64,000 nt of DNA from Pseudomonas putida (GTDB lineage: Bacteria; Pseudomonadota; Gammaproteobacteria; Pseudomonadales; Pseudomonadaceae). Positions 17,855 to 26,846 of the stretch are shown here, one piece after another. How positions within the stretch are numbered: position 1 is the stretch's first letter; every line of letters starts with the position of its first letter. The notes beneath the pieces were generated by a model. The model saw nothing but the letters and a program-made list of their open reading frames with translations, was not told where the DNA came from and ran no database searches. The position numbers were made by a program, and so were the translations under genes. Where the stretch lies: NCBI RefSeq assembly GCF_001941965.1, contig NZ_MKZO01000009.1, positions 1 to 64,000 on the forward strand, in the 5' to 3' direction.

Positions 17855-20800
17855 TCAGCCCTTCGCTCGCTTAGGAATCTTGTCTTCAATCACGATCAGG
17901 CGAGCTACGCCGGACTCATCGCTTTTGTCTGGCCAATACGAAACTTCAAGCTCCATGGCATGAAAATCAAGGGCTCCCCAGTAAGCAAACGAGCCCCTGA
18001 TTTTGACTGTTTTTGACTCAGTATCGTGAAGAATGACCGGAGCTGAAGTTCGAGGTTCGGAGCCCGGTACTGGCCCTGAAGCCGGAGCGGGCAGAGGCTC
18101 ATCCACTCCATCATCACGTCCCCCAACAATGATGTCCCCCGAGGAGTCGCCTGGCTGATAGGCCCTCAGAGCCCACTCGTAACGTGACTTGTCAGCGGAG
18201 TACCCGGGGAGAGTAATCCTGTAATCGATGGTTCCACCATGCGCCAGTACTTCGGGAGTCGGTCGGTGTACGACGTAAGTTACTTCAAGGTCTGCGTCCA
18301 AACCCAGTAACGCAGCATTCAACGCTCCAATTGCCGTGTCCATTTCTTGCCAGTTTGTCCAGCGACGGTGCTTTCTCGGTAATCCCCAGAGTGAATGTCT
18401 CGCCCACAACTCGAGAGGTTGCGACTCTTTCTCCTTAGCCCTTACCGCCAGCCCAAATGCAACAAATCCAAAAAATACGGCAACCGCGAGCGGACCAAGC
18501 AAAACACTAGTCGTCCCGATAGAGCCCGCAACTCCAAGCCCAGCTGAAACTGCTGCAGCGGTGGAGGCCCATATGTACTCGTTCCTTGCGGCATGATCAC
18601 CAACATCATGTGTGCGCCTAGCAGCCATCGAATACTGCAACCCCTCCACCGCAGTCGCCACCGCCGCAATCGCACTACCAAACTGCAGAATCCTCCCACC
18701 CAACTTGACCGGCTCCAGCCCGGTACGCGTGTGAACATTGATCTTCCACTCAGGCCGAAACAGCTGAATCGACCCACCCACCAGCTCAACCGCCACCCCA
18801 AGATTCCCGACCGACGCCGACATGAACGCTGCCACCGCTTCGGGCCGTTCGTCCCCAAACGCCTCGACCATGTTCTTGTAGGTATTGCGCAACGCATCCT
18901 GCAGGAACCACAAACTCCCCAAGGCCAGCCCCAGGTTGAAGGCGCCTTCGGCCCCCCTCAGGGCAGCATTGCGCATGCTGCTCATGGTGTCCCGCACGTA
19001 TAGGCGGGCAACGTCCGCATTGAGACTTAGTTGTCGGGCGAAATCCTGCATCCCGCCCTTGAGTGCGCCGGTATCGATGCTGACCGGACGCAGAGCGTCA
19101 TCGATGCCATCGCCAACCCCGTCCCGCAGTTTCTCCAGGCGTGCACTCAGTGCCTCGGCGCTCTCCATCGTCCAGAGCTTCACGTAGATCAGCTTGTCAT
19201 CGAGATCTGCCAGCGCCGGAGTGAAGTGGCCGCTCAACAGCATCGCCCGCACCTTGCCTGCGGCCGGGTTGCGGAATTTTTCGTTGAGCTTGGCGAGGTG
19301 ACGCTCGGTCCCTTCGTAGAGCGTTTCGTTGAGCAGCGTGAGGTATTCGCCCACCTTGAGCGCAACTGTGACCTGGGTGACCTCCACGCCGGAAAAACGC
19401 AGCCAGGCCTCCCGGTGCAGATGGCCCACCAACGCCCGGGTATGTTCGGAAATATGCTTGCCGAGCACGTTGCTGGCCGTGCCAGCGCCACCGAGCAACT
19501 GGCCGCCGGCCATTTTCACGGAGTCCTTCATGAACTTGGTGCCACGCTCGGTCGTGATCAGGGTCTTGATGCCGTGATAGATCCGCGTCCGCTCGTCGTC
19601 GCTCAATGCCGTGTGCAACTGCTCAATGATGTCCGGGTCCTTGGCATGCAGCGCCTGATGAAGAAGGCTGCCCTGGTCCTCCAGTTGTCGCTTCCAGAGT
19701 TGCTGGGTGGCCTCCAGCTTTTCCTCGTCGATCAACCCGGTCGGCCCACCGGCAAGGCAGTGCCCGATCAGGCAGATGAACGCCATGACGGATTCGTCAT
19801 TTTTTTCGTGGTAGTCGAGGCGGGTGGCCAGCTGGAACGCCGGGCTCTCGAAGTGACTGACGTACAGCTCACCTGCTTCATCGATGAGCCGTTGCCAGGC
19901 GGCGAGGTTTTTGTCGAAGTTGCGCTGGAAGTCCGCACGGGCCTTTTCGTCGTAGCGGTCGCCAAGGCGTTCGGCAGCATCTTCTTGCATGCCCGGGATC
20001 AAGCGTTCGGTTTCCGCTTCGACATCGACTCTCGGCAGGACTGACTTGCCGGCGATATTGACTTCGTTGCGGTAGCGGGCGTGCTCATCCCGCGCACTGG
20101 CCTCTGCGGCGGCGAGCTTTTTCGCCCTCTCCGCCTGGAACCCGCGAATCCCCAACAACGCCTGCGACGTCAAATGCTCGAAACTCCGCTGCGGCTCCGC
20201 ACGCCATTCCAGCATCTGCTGGTAGCGCACCATGCGCTGGGCATTACACTCCTGCACCATCCCGATCGGGTCAGGCAGCACCAGGGCCAGCACCCCATTG
20301 GCCAGCTTCTCGCGCTGGATCACCGTGCGCACATGGTTCCTCAGGGCGTTCAGGCGGTGATTGCGCCCGTAGAAGCCATGCACGCTGTAGAAGTCGCCGG
20401 CCATGGGCTGGGCGTACTCCAGGACCTTCTCCATCTGCAGTTCATGTTCCGTCATCGCGAAACCGATGCTGGCGGGGTCTTCGCGGGCGGTCTTGAGGTC
20501 GAGCTTGTAGAAGCGCTCCTCCAGACTGATGCCGTCGACCATACCGCCGTGCCGGTAGCGATCGAGCACCTGCTTCGGCCAAGGATCGTTGGCGATAGCC
20601 AGCCAGGCGGTGGTGTACTTCTTCGTGTCGAAGTTGATGAAGGACGCAGGGATGTCGTGGTTCTGCTTGACGCAGGCCATGGCCAGCGGCAACGGTTCCT
20701 CACGAGAAGTCTGATACGGGGGCACCTGGCGCAGTGCCCCCTCGGGCGTGATCTGGTAGGCCTGCCATTCCTTCTTGTCGAGCAGGACGTAGAGGAAACC

Positions 20801-21010
20801 ACGACGCAGGATGCGCGGCTGGTTGGCCCGCAAGGGAACGGCCTTGGCGTCGGAGCCTTGGGTCAGGGGCAGCGCCTGGGTGTGCCAAGGCTCCGGGGCG
20901 TAGGCGGCGCGCAGGGGCAGGATCGGCAGGCCAACGCGCTCGCAGGCGCGGCAGGTGCGCAGGGGAACGGGTCTGGCCTCGCAGATAGCCGAATGAAGGT
21001 TTGTGCTCAT
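17855..21010 (-). CDS. VasX-like T6SS effector (BTH_I2691 family), putative pore-forming toxin
   Basis: This 1051-residue protein begins with a Cys-containing N-terminal region (TCRACERVGLPILPLRAAYA) and GFLYVLLD, the pattern of the toxin VasX N-terminal domain family. A long helical middle follows. Toward the C-terminus lie hydrophobic segments (about 773-790 and 810-855, including STAAAVSAGLGVAGSIGTTS) that could insert in membranes. VasX-type effectors act on target-cell inner membranes. The gene overlaps the DUF4123 adaptor by 4 bp (ATGA) and is followed by three immunity-like genes. The final 60 residues and the helix region have lower GC than the N-terminal part, which suggests a modular C-terminus. 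Confidence 0.85.
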   Translation of the reverse strand: MSTNLHSAICEARPVPLRTCRACERVGLPILPLRAAYAPEPWHTQALPLTQGSDAKAVPLRANQPRILRRGFLYVLLDKKEWQAYQITPEGALRQVPPYQTSREEPLPLAMACVKQNHDIPASFINFDTKKYTTAWLAIANDPWPKQVLDRYRHGGMVDGISLEERFYKLDLKTAREDPASIGFAMTEHELQMEKVLEYAQPMAGDFYSVHGFYGRNHRLNALRNHVRTVIQREKLANGVLALVLPDPIGMVQECNAQRMVRYQQMLEWRAEPQRSFEHLTSQALLGIRGFQAERAKKLAAAEASARDEHARYRNEVNIAGKSVLPRVDVEAETERLIPGMQEDAAERLGDRYDEKARADFQRNFDKNLAAWQRLIDEAGELYVSHFESPAFQLATRLDYHEKNDESVMAFICLIGHCLAGGPTGLIDEEKLEATQQLWKRQLEDQGSLLHQALHAKDPDIIEQLHTALSDDERTRIYHGIKTLITTERGTKFMKDSVKMAGGQLLGGAGTASNVLGKHISEHTRALVGHLHREAWLRFSGVEVTQVTVALKVGEYLTLLNETLYEGTERHLAKLNEKFRNPAAGKVRAMLLSGHFTPALADLDDKLIYVKLWTMESAEALSARLEKLRDGVGDGIDDALRPVSIDTGALKGGMQDFARQLSLNADVARLYVRDTMSSMRNAALRGAEGAFNLGLALGSLWFLQDALRNTYKNMVEAFGDERPEAVAAFMSASVGNLGVAVELVGGSIQLFRPEWKINVHTRTGLEPVKLGGRILQFGSAIAAVATAVEGLQYSMAARRTHDVGDHAARNEYIWASTAAAVSAGLGVAGSIGTTSVLLGPLAVAVFFGFVAFGLAVRAKEKESQPLELWARHSLWGLPRKHRRWTNWQEMDTAIGALNAALLGLDADLEVTYVVHRPTPEVLAHGGTIDYRITLPGYSADKSRYEWALRAYQPGDSSGDIIVGGRDDGVDEPLPAPASGPVPGSEPRTSAPVILHDTESKTVKIRGSFAYWGALDFHAMELEVSYWPDKSDESGVARLIVIEDKIPKRAKG

Positions 21011-21948
21011 GAATAGTCCTTTGCAAGAGGCAGGGCGTAGACGATCCGTTTCCAGGTCGCATCGCTGTATGTGGCGAAATGGCTGTGCAGATCGAGGCTG
21101 CCCGCCCGGGCCTGGGTGATGGCTTGCTGGATATCCGGGTGCTGTGGCAGATGGGGATGCATGAAGACCCGGTGCAGGCTCAGGGAGAGGCGGTCGCTGC
21201 TGTTGTGCAGGCCGAGTCGGCGGGCATCGCGAATCAGGCGGAAGCCATGCACGGCGGCGGTCCCCGGCAGGATGCCGGGACCTTGCCAGCGCCAGGGGGC
21301 AAAGCCGTCCTGGAATGTCAGGGCATGCCGCCAGACGCCCAGGAACGCATTCACCTCAGGTGCCAGTTGCTGGGTTTGTCTTGCCAGCTCGGATAGGTCC
21401 GGGTCACAGACATAGTCGGGGCTGCGCGCCATGGTGTAGCCACCCCAGCTGACCGGCAAAAGCCAGTGCTGGATCGGGCGCAACAAACAGCCCGCCTCCT
21501 GCTGCATCGCGCACAACAGCAATTCCAGCCTCAGCGGTTCGAACCAGGGCGAGGGATCACCGGCCTCGTCGGCGGTGGTGTAGCAGCGGGCAGCAATATG
21601 GGCCGCGACGACCTCCAGCGGCTCCTGACTGGTCAGCCAACCGCAAATGTAGCGTTCGTCGTATCGCAGGTCCCAGGCGGCGTAGTCGGCGCTGAGGTCG
21701 AGATATTCCTTCGGCACGTCCTCACCCGGCTTCGCCAGCTGGATCAACGCGGGGCACTGATCGTGCTCATGGGAAAGATCCGGCCGCAGCACGCGAGTGA
21801 CGGCAGCCTCGCCAAATGACCGGATCAGGGACGGCACGCTGAGAGGATGGTCCAGCGCACATTCGGCCTGGCCGTCCACCAGCAGATAGAAGTAGTCGTT
21901 TTCGGTACGGTATTTCCGTGGAAAGTTGATGACGGGATCTTTGTTCAT
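21007..21948 (-). CDS. DUF4123 effector adaptor/chaperone (Tap/VasW-like)
   Basis: This 313-residue protein belongs to the DUF4123 family, with FYLLVDGQAECALDHPLSVP near the N-terminus and a conserved PIQHWLLPVSWGGYTMARSPD block around residue 165. DUF4123 proteins load a T6SS toxin on its VgrG, and they are encoded between vgrG and the toxin gene, as here. The start at 21948 overlaps the vgrG stop as ATGA and has AAGGAA 8 bp upstream; an ATG at 21966 is possible but less well placed. The stop overlaps the toxin start by 4 bp, implying coupled translation of vgrG, adaptor and toxin. Confidence 0.87.
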   Translation of the reverse strand: MNKDPVINFPRKYRTENDYFYLLVDGQAECALDHPLSVPSLIRSFGEAAVTRVLRPDLSHEHDQCPALIQLAKPGEDVPKEYLDLSADYAAWDLRYDERYICGWLTSQEPLEVVAAHIAARCYTTADEAGDPSPWFEPLRLELLLCAMQQEAGCLLRPIQHWLLPVSWGGYTMARSPDYVCDPDLSELARQTQQLAPEVNAFLGVWRHALTFQDGFAPWRWQGPGILPGTAAVHGFRLIRDARRLGLHNSSDRLSLSLHRVFMHPHLPQHPDIQQAITQARAGSLDLHSHFATYSDATWKRIVYALPLAKDYS

Positions 21949-24017
21949 GGCCGGGGTTCCTTGCATTTCAGCTTTTCTCCCTGCGCGATTTCGCTCACCA
22001 GCACCAGGCTATTGCCGGAGCCTCCGCTTGACTTGGTCATCGGGCCAATCAGCGTGATCGCAGTGCCATCCAGGGTGATGCCCGCCGCATCGATGCGCAG
22101 CGTGCCGCCGGGGCCCTTGAGGACCAGGGCTTCGGAGGAATGGATTTCGAACACCTTGGTGTACTGCGTAATGCGCTGGCCCGCCTCCAGACTGACTGCG
22201 CCCTGCACCCGTTGCTGCAGGTGTCCGCCTATCTCCACCTCGTGGTTGGCGGCAGTCTTGTCCTGGCGGTTGTTGCGAACGTCTTCGGTCCGATCCCCGG
22301 TCGTGGTGATGCTGTGGTTGCCACCAATGATCAGGTCATCGTTCTTGCCTATCTCATGGCGTCGGTGCTGCCCGATCAGCACCTGCTCGTCGTTGCCCAC
22401 GGTGTTCTTGCGGTCGTGGCCGACGGTGAGGCTCTCGTCGTTGTCCACCTGCTCGCTGCGGTCATTCCCGACGTGGGTGGTTTCGTCGTTCCTGACCTCG
22501 TTCCTCTGGTTCCTCTGGGCGTGGATGAAGACTTCTTCCTGCCCCGCCTCGTCCTCGAAGCTCAGCTCGTTGAAGCCGTTGCCTTTGTGGGTCTGGCTCT
22601 TGAAGACCATACGGGTCTTGTTTGCCGGCAGTTCGTAGGGCGGGCGCTGAAGCGCCGTGACGCAGCGGCCAGTAATCACTGGTTGGTCACAATCGCCGTT
22701 TTGGTGGCTGACGATTACGCCCTGGCCGATGCGCGGGATCGCCATATGCCCCCACAGCGCCCCGGCGATGCCCTGTGAAACCTGGATCCAGCAGGAGCTG
22801 TGTTCGTCTTCTTTGGAGTTACGGTCCCAAGGGAAATGCACCTTCACCCGACCGTATTCATCGCAGTAGATTTCCTCGCCCGGCGGCCCCACCACCGTGG
22901 CCATCTGCGGGCCGTCGATGCGCGGTTTGGGCAGTGGCTCGGGGCGCCATTCGGCGTCGTGCGGGACCAGGGTGGCGATGCAGTTGTAGTGGGTGCCGCG
23001 GTCAGCATCGGCGCTGTCTTCTTCCTGGCTGACGTACTGCTTGCCGTGGTGCTCCAGGTGTACCGGGCGCCAGCCGCGGTTCATGTCCTCGCGGGGGTGA
23101 CCCACCATGTCGAAGAACAGGCCGGGGACCAGCCGGGCATCGTCGCCCTCGGCAATGACCTGGCAGGCGTCACCGCGCAGGCCGAGCAGGCGGCTGCGGC
23201 TGAAGGCCTCGCCGTTCTTTTCTCCGCGGTAGCGACCGGGGTAGTCGTAGCGCTCGTAACTGTCCGCCTGGTGCTCGAGGTCGGTGGCCTTGTACTTGCT
23301 CTCCTCGGGGTACTTCGGGTTCTTGAAGCTGTAGTCGCGCTGGACCTGGCGGGCGCTGCGCACGTTTTCGGTATAGGTGAAGCGGTGCAGCGCCGGGCCC
23401 GGGCGGTCGGCGCCGGGCTTGGGGTTGTATTCCACCGGCCCTCCGGGCTGCTTGCCGAAGATCCACAGGTAGTCGCAGTGGATCAGGCGGTGGCCTTCCT
23501 CGCTGTGCAGGAAGCCGTAGAAAAACCCCTCTTCGCGCATGATGCGCTCGACGAAGTGGTAGTCGGTGTCGCCGGCCTGCACACAGTATTCGCGGACAGT
23601 GTGGGGCTTGGCGGCGCGCAGTTCGTAGTCGAGGGTGAGGGCGTGCTTTTTCAGCATCACGTTGGCGATGTCGGGCACGCTGAGGGTCTGGAAGATGCGC
23701 CAGTCCGAACACAGTTGCAGGCGGGCCAGGCGCGGTTCTACGACGGCACGGTAGCGGGTGTGGCGAAAGCCGGTTTCACCCTGCTGGAAGCCGCTGACCG
23801 AACCGTGGACGTAGCGCACCGGCTGGCCACCCTGCCAGATGGTGAACAGCGCAGGACGGTCGAGAATCTTGCCAAAGTCGAGGGAGGGATCGCGGCTGCT
23901 CAGGTCGACTTCGAGGCGAAAGGTTTCGGAGAGGCCTTCGCTGAGGTGGAATTCGACGACCTCGAATTTACCGGCTGAGGCAGTGAAGGTGAAGCTCAGA
24001 TCGGATTGGACAGGCAT
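21945..24017 (-). CDS. vgrG: VgrG/TssI, T6SS spike protein
   Basis: This 690-residue VgrG has the gp27-like base (FEVVEFHLSEGLSETFRLEV to EYCVQAGDTDYHFVERIMRE), the gp5-like OB domain (VVGPPGEEIYCDEYGRVKVH, FPWDRNSKEDEHSSCWIQVS) and a C-terminal beta-helix with repeated G-N-D turns (VGNDRSEQVDNDESLTVGHD). No enzymatic extension follows; the protein ends soon after an LRIDAAGITLDGTAITL segment. It forms the trimeric spike that carries the PAAR tip and, through the DUF4123 adaptor, the VasX-like toxin. It lies 94 bp downstream of hcp, with a hairpin in the gap. Confidence 0.97.
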   Translation of the reverse strand: MPVQSDLSFTFTASAGKFEVVEFHLSEGLSETFRLEVDLSSRDPSLDFGKILDRPALFTIWQGGQPVRYVHGSVSGFQQGETGFRHTRYRAVVEPRLARLQLCSDWRIFQTLSVPDIANVMLKKHALTLDYELRAAKPHTVREYCVQAGDTDYHFVERIMREEGFFYGFLHSEEGHRLIHCDYLWIFGKQPGGPVEYNPKPGADRPGPALHRFTYTENVRSARQVQRDYSFKNPKYPEESKYKATDLEHQADSYERYDYPGRYRGEKNGEAFSRSRLLGLRGDACQVIAEGDDARLVPGLFFDMVGHPREDMNRGWRPVHLEHHGKQYVSQEEDSADADRGTHYNCIATLVPHDAEWRPEPLPKPRIDGPQMATVVGPPGEEIYCDEYGRVKVHFPWDRNSKEDEHSSCWIQVSQGIAGALWGHMAIPRIGQGVIVSHQNGDCDQPVITGRCVTALQRPPYELPANKTRMVFKSQTHKGNGFNELSFEDEAGQEEVFIHAQRNQRNEVRNDETTHVGNDRSEQVDNDESLTVGHDRKNTVGNDEQVLIGQHRRHEIGKNDDLIIGGNHSITTTGDRTEDVRNNRQDKTAANHEVEIGGHLQQRVQGAVSLEAGQRITQYTKVFEIHSSEALVLKGPGGTLRIDAAGITLDGTAITLIGPMTKSSGGSGNSLVLVSEIAQGEKLKCKEPRP

Positions 24018-24070
24018 GGGAAATCCTTGTCAGCCCGGTGAGCGGGCCAATGATCCATGGACGAGGGAGA

Positions 24071-24094
24071 GACCGGCGCACTGCGGCGCCGGTC
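24071..24094 (-). terminator. GC-rich hairpin between hcp and vgrG
   Basis: GACCGGCGC (24071-24079) and GCGCCGGTC (24086-24094) are perfect 9-bp arms with a 6-base loop, 17 bp past the hcp stop. No T-tract follows on the minus strand, so full termination is uncertain. Partial termination or mRNA protection would keep hcp above vgrG. Confidence 0.45.
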
Positions 24095-24111
24095 GTCGAG
24101 GTAGCTGGAGA

Positions 24112-24630
24112 TCAGGACTCCTTGGGAGCACGCCAATCGTCCGACCCTTCGGTACGGGCGATGTCATGGATCCAGGAGATCTTGCGGTAGGCCATGGCGA
24201 CCTTGATCAACTGGCTGTGCTTGGCGCTGTCCTCGTCCTGGGCATGTGGCAACACGGTATTGATATTGACGATGGTCGCGTCTTCGAGCCGGGTCGTGAA
24301 AAAGTGCTCCTGAAGACCGTCGACGGAAGGGCGATACCACTTCACCTCCACCTCCGTGAGCGTCTCCCCATCGGACAGGGCCTGATACAGCAGAGGCGTG
24401 GCCTTGTTCAGCGTCGAGGTGAAGGTAAACGGCCCGTGTACGCGCTTGCCCACAGGCTGGCCACTCTGCGGATCTGTCGGCGTGTTGATCTCATGCTCGA
24501 TTTCCTGAACCAGAATCTGGTCCTCGTGCCCCTCCTGGTAGATGTTGCCTACCGAGTCGGGCGTGAATGCATCCTTGGTGATATGGCCTTGGGTTTTGGC
24601 CTTGATGCAGATAAATGCAGGCGTTGACAT
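24112..24630 (-). CDS. hcp: Hcp/TssD, T6SS tube protein
   Basis: This 172-residue protein has the Hcp signature: MSTPAFICIKAKTQGHITKD at the start, HEINTPTDPQSGQPVGKRVH in the middle and LTEVEVKWYRPSVDGLQEHF towards the end. The family usually has 160-175 residues. Hexameric rings stack into the tube ejected by the contractile sheath. There is no toxin extension. The gene lies 103 bp downstream of tssL, far enough for its own promoter, and a hairpin follows its stop, consistent with higher or separate expression. Confidence 0.97.
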   Translation of the reverse strand: MSTPAFICIKAKTQGHITKDAFTPDSVGNIYQEGHEDQILVQEIEHEINTPTDPQSGQPVGKRVHGPFTFTSTLNKATPLLYQALSDGETLTEVEVKWYRPSVDGLQEHFFTTRLEDATIVNINTVLPHAQDEDSAKHSQLIKVAMAYRKISWIHDIARTEGSDDWRAPKES

Positions 24631-24733
24631 GCTTGGCTTCCTTGTTTCATTGGGTTGAGGCCTTGTGGGCCCGTGGTGCCATCACCGATGGCAATGGATT
24701 CGAAGCTAGCGCTGCTTCAGGTTCGTGAGCCGC

Positions 24734-25507
24734 TCAGGGTTTGAGGATGAGCTCCAGGGACTCGAGCAGCTCTTGCGTGGTGTTGCCGAGGCTGATGGAG
24801 AAGCCCAGATAGGCGCCGAGCAGGACCACACCGGCAATGGCCCAGGGCGTCCACAGCGGCCATTGCCGGGCCAGTCGATAGCGCCGCGATGCCACGTGCT
24901 CCGGCCCTCCGGCCAGGCGCTCGGGCGTGTCGCCGCGCTGCGCGCGCAGCACCCGATGCAACTTGCCGATGATTCCGTTGAGGGTTTCCCGGTTGTTGTG
25001 CTGCGCGCCGTACTTGCCCTGGAAGCCCAGGCACAGGCACAGGTACTTGAACTCCAGCACGTCGCGGTAGCGCTCCGGGTCCATCTGCATGCGCGCAAGG
25101 ACGGTGAAGAACTTCTCGCCACCCCAGGTTTCGTTGTGGTGGTAGCTGAGCAGGGAACGTTGAGACCAGTTCGTGGCGCTCGACCACGGCCTGGCCAGCA
25201 CCGCCTCGTCGACAAAGGTGCACAAGGCATAGCGGTAAGCCAGCTGCGTGACGGGGTCATAGCCCTGCTGACGCACTTCTTCGCAGAGCGTGGTGATGTG
25301 GTCGCGAACCCTGATATAGAACTGATTTACATCGGCAACGCCATCAAGCTGGCGCACGTGCATGACCAAGCCGAGCAGCGGCTGGGCTACATCTATCAAG
25401 GGGTTGAGGCTGTGGCCGCGCAGCTGGAATTGCAGGTCGGGGTCGTCGTCGATCTTGCCCGTCGACAGGTGATCCTGTTGCTGCTGCTCGCTGATAGAGG
25501 TACTCAT
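24734..25507 (-). CDS. tssL: TssL (DotU/IcmH family), T6SS membrane complex
   Basis: This 257-residue protein has the DotU domain (LAYRYALCTFVDEAVLARPW, LEFKYLCLCLGFQGKYGAQH) and a single C-terminal membrane helix (about 218-238, WAIAGVVLLGAYLGF). It has no OmpA-type peptidoglycan-binding extension, so anchoring must come from another protein. TssL joins TssM and TssJ in the envelope-spanning complex. It starts 1 bp after the tssK stop. Confidence 0.96.
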   Translation of the reverse strand: MSTSISEQQQQDHLSTGKIDDDPDLQFQLRGHSLNPLIDVAQPLLGLVMHVRQLDGVADVNQFYIRVRDHITTLCEEVRQQGYDPVTQLAYRYALCTFVDEAVLARPWSSATNWSQRSLLSYHHNETWGGEKFFTVLARMQMDPERYRDVLEFKYLCLCLGFQGKYGAQHNNRETLNGIIGKLHRVLRAQRGDTPERLAGGPEHVASRRYRLARQWPLWTPWAIAGVVLLGAYLGFSISLGNTTQELLESLELILKP

Positions 25508-25508
25508 C

Positions 25509-26846
25509 TCACTGACTCCTGATAGCCCAGAACTGCAACTGCAACTCCGGGAAGTCGCCGCTGATATGGAAGCCGAAGCTCTTCGCGCCCTTGGGCATCA
25601 AGGTTGGCCAGTTGGCCGCGGTGCGATCGAGCTGGAAGTAGGTGAAGCCGGCATGGAACGGCAGGTGCCGCGGTGCCACGGGTAGCGGGCTGAGGGGGAT
25701 GCCCGGCAGTTGCAGGCGGATCAGCTCGGGCAGTTTTTCCTGGGAGGCCACCTTGGCCTGCTGCAGGAACAGGTGACGCATCCTTTCCAGCGGCATGCGG
25801 GCATTCACGGCGAGGATGAAGTCGGCATCGCCCATCAGGCTGTCGTCGGTGACCTGCGCGGTGAGCATGCCGTGCGGCTGCCGCACCAGCGGGAGAGACA
25901 CGGCGCGCAGTTGCAGCACGGTGCCAAGCAGCCGGCGCAGGGTCTGCTCCAGCATGAGGAAGGTGTTTTTCGGGCTGTCGTGCTGGTACGCGGGGAACTC
26001 CGGCGCGAGGCGCGATTCATCGATGCAGGTGGCCAGCTCGCCACTCGCCTGGCCACAGGCCAGGTAGGCATCCAGCGGCCGCACATCCGGATCCCGGGCC
26101 AGGTGGCGGAACTGGTGCTGCCAGCGGTTGAGCGCCTGCAGCAGACTGAAGTCGGTGAAGTCGGCGACCCCCGACTGCCCTGGCGAACCGATGCGCTGGG
26201 CGATGCTCTTGGCCCGCTCATGCATCAGCGAGGAAATTTCCTCCATGAAGTGCGCCAGCGGGCGAATGGCGTGGAGGTACAGGCCGGTGATGTAGAAGCC
26301 GGTATCCATGAGCAGCCTGCCATCCGGCTGCAGGTCGAGGATGCATCCCAGTGCCAGGCTGGTGAAGGCGCTGCGGTCGGCGCGCTCCAGGGCCAGTTGC
26401 AGGTTCGGCACGGCCAGGTCCAACGGCGTGTGGTCACCCTGGTAGCTGTGGGTATCGCGGACCTCCTCCGAACGCAGCAGATAGCGGGCATCATCCTGGC
26501 TGTCCGGCCAGCGCACCTGCCCGCTGCCGTCCGAGCGTAGCGGCAGGGTGAGGTAGACGGTCTGGTTGGCCGCGCTGGCATCGGGAATGGCCAGCGGAGC
26601 CGGTGGCGGCTGGTCATGGGGAATATCGAACGGCGTGCCGTCCGGCATGATGCCGCGGGCACGAACGATGGCGATCTTGCCGAAGGCGAGGAACTCCTGG
26701 TTCAGCTCCAGCTCGCTGAAGCCAAACCCGTAGCGGCTGCCGCTGCGGGCGTTGATGCAGTGCTCCAGGTAGCGGTTGGCCTGCTGGAAGTGCTGGGGCT
26801 TGACGAAGAGGCCTTCGCCCCAGACGACGGGATTACGGGTGGTCAT
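25509..26846 (-). CDS. tssK: TssK, T6SS baseplate protein
   Basis: This 445-residue protein begins NPVVWGEGLFVKPQHFQQANRY, the signature N-terminus of TssK. It continues with the conserved LTLPLRSDGSGQVRW-type region and ends in a domain with FYFQLDRTAANWPTL-like residues (TYFQLDRTAANWPTLMPKGA). TssK connects the baseplate wedge to the TssL/TssM membrane complex. The start overlaps the tssJ stop by 4 bp (ATGA). Confidence 0.96.
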   Translation of the reverse strand: MTTRNPVVWGEGLFVKPQHFQQANRYLEHCINARSGSRYGFGFSELELNQEFLAFGKIAIVRARGIMPDGTPFDIPHDQPPPAPLAIPDASAANQTVYLTLPLRSDGSGQVRWPDSQDDARYLLRSEEVRDTHSYQGDHTPLDLAVPNLQLALERADRSAFTSLALGCILDLQPDGRLLMDTGFYITGLYLHAIRPLAHFMEEISSLMHERAKSIAQRIGSPGQSGVADFTDFSLLQALNRWQHQFRHLARDPDVRPLDAYLACGQASGELATCIDESRLAPEFPAYQHDSPKNTFLMLEQTLRRLLGTVLQLRAVSLPLVRQPHGMLTAQVTDDSLMGDADFILAVNARMPLERMRHLFLQQAKVASQEKLPELIRLQLPGIPLSPLPVAPRHLPFHAGFTYFQLDRTAANWPTLMPKGAKSFGFHISGDFPELQLQFWAIRSQ

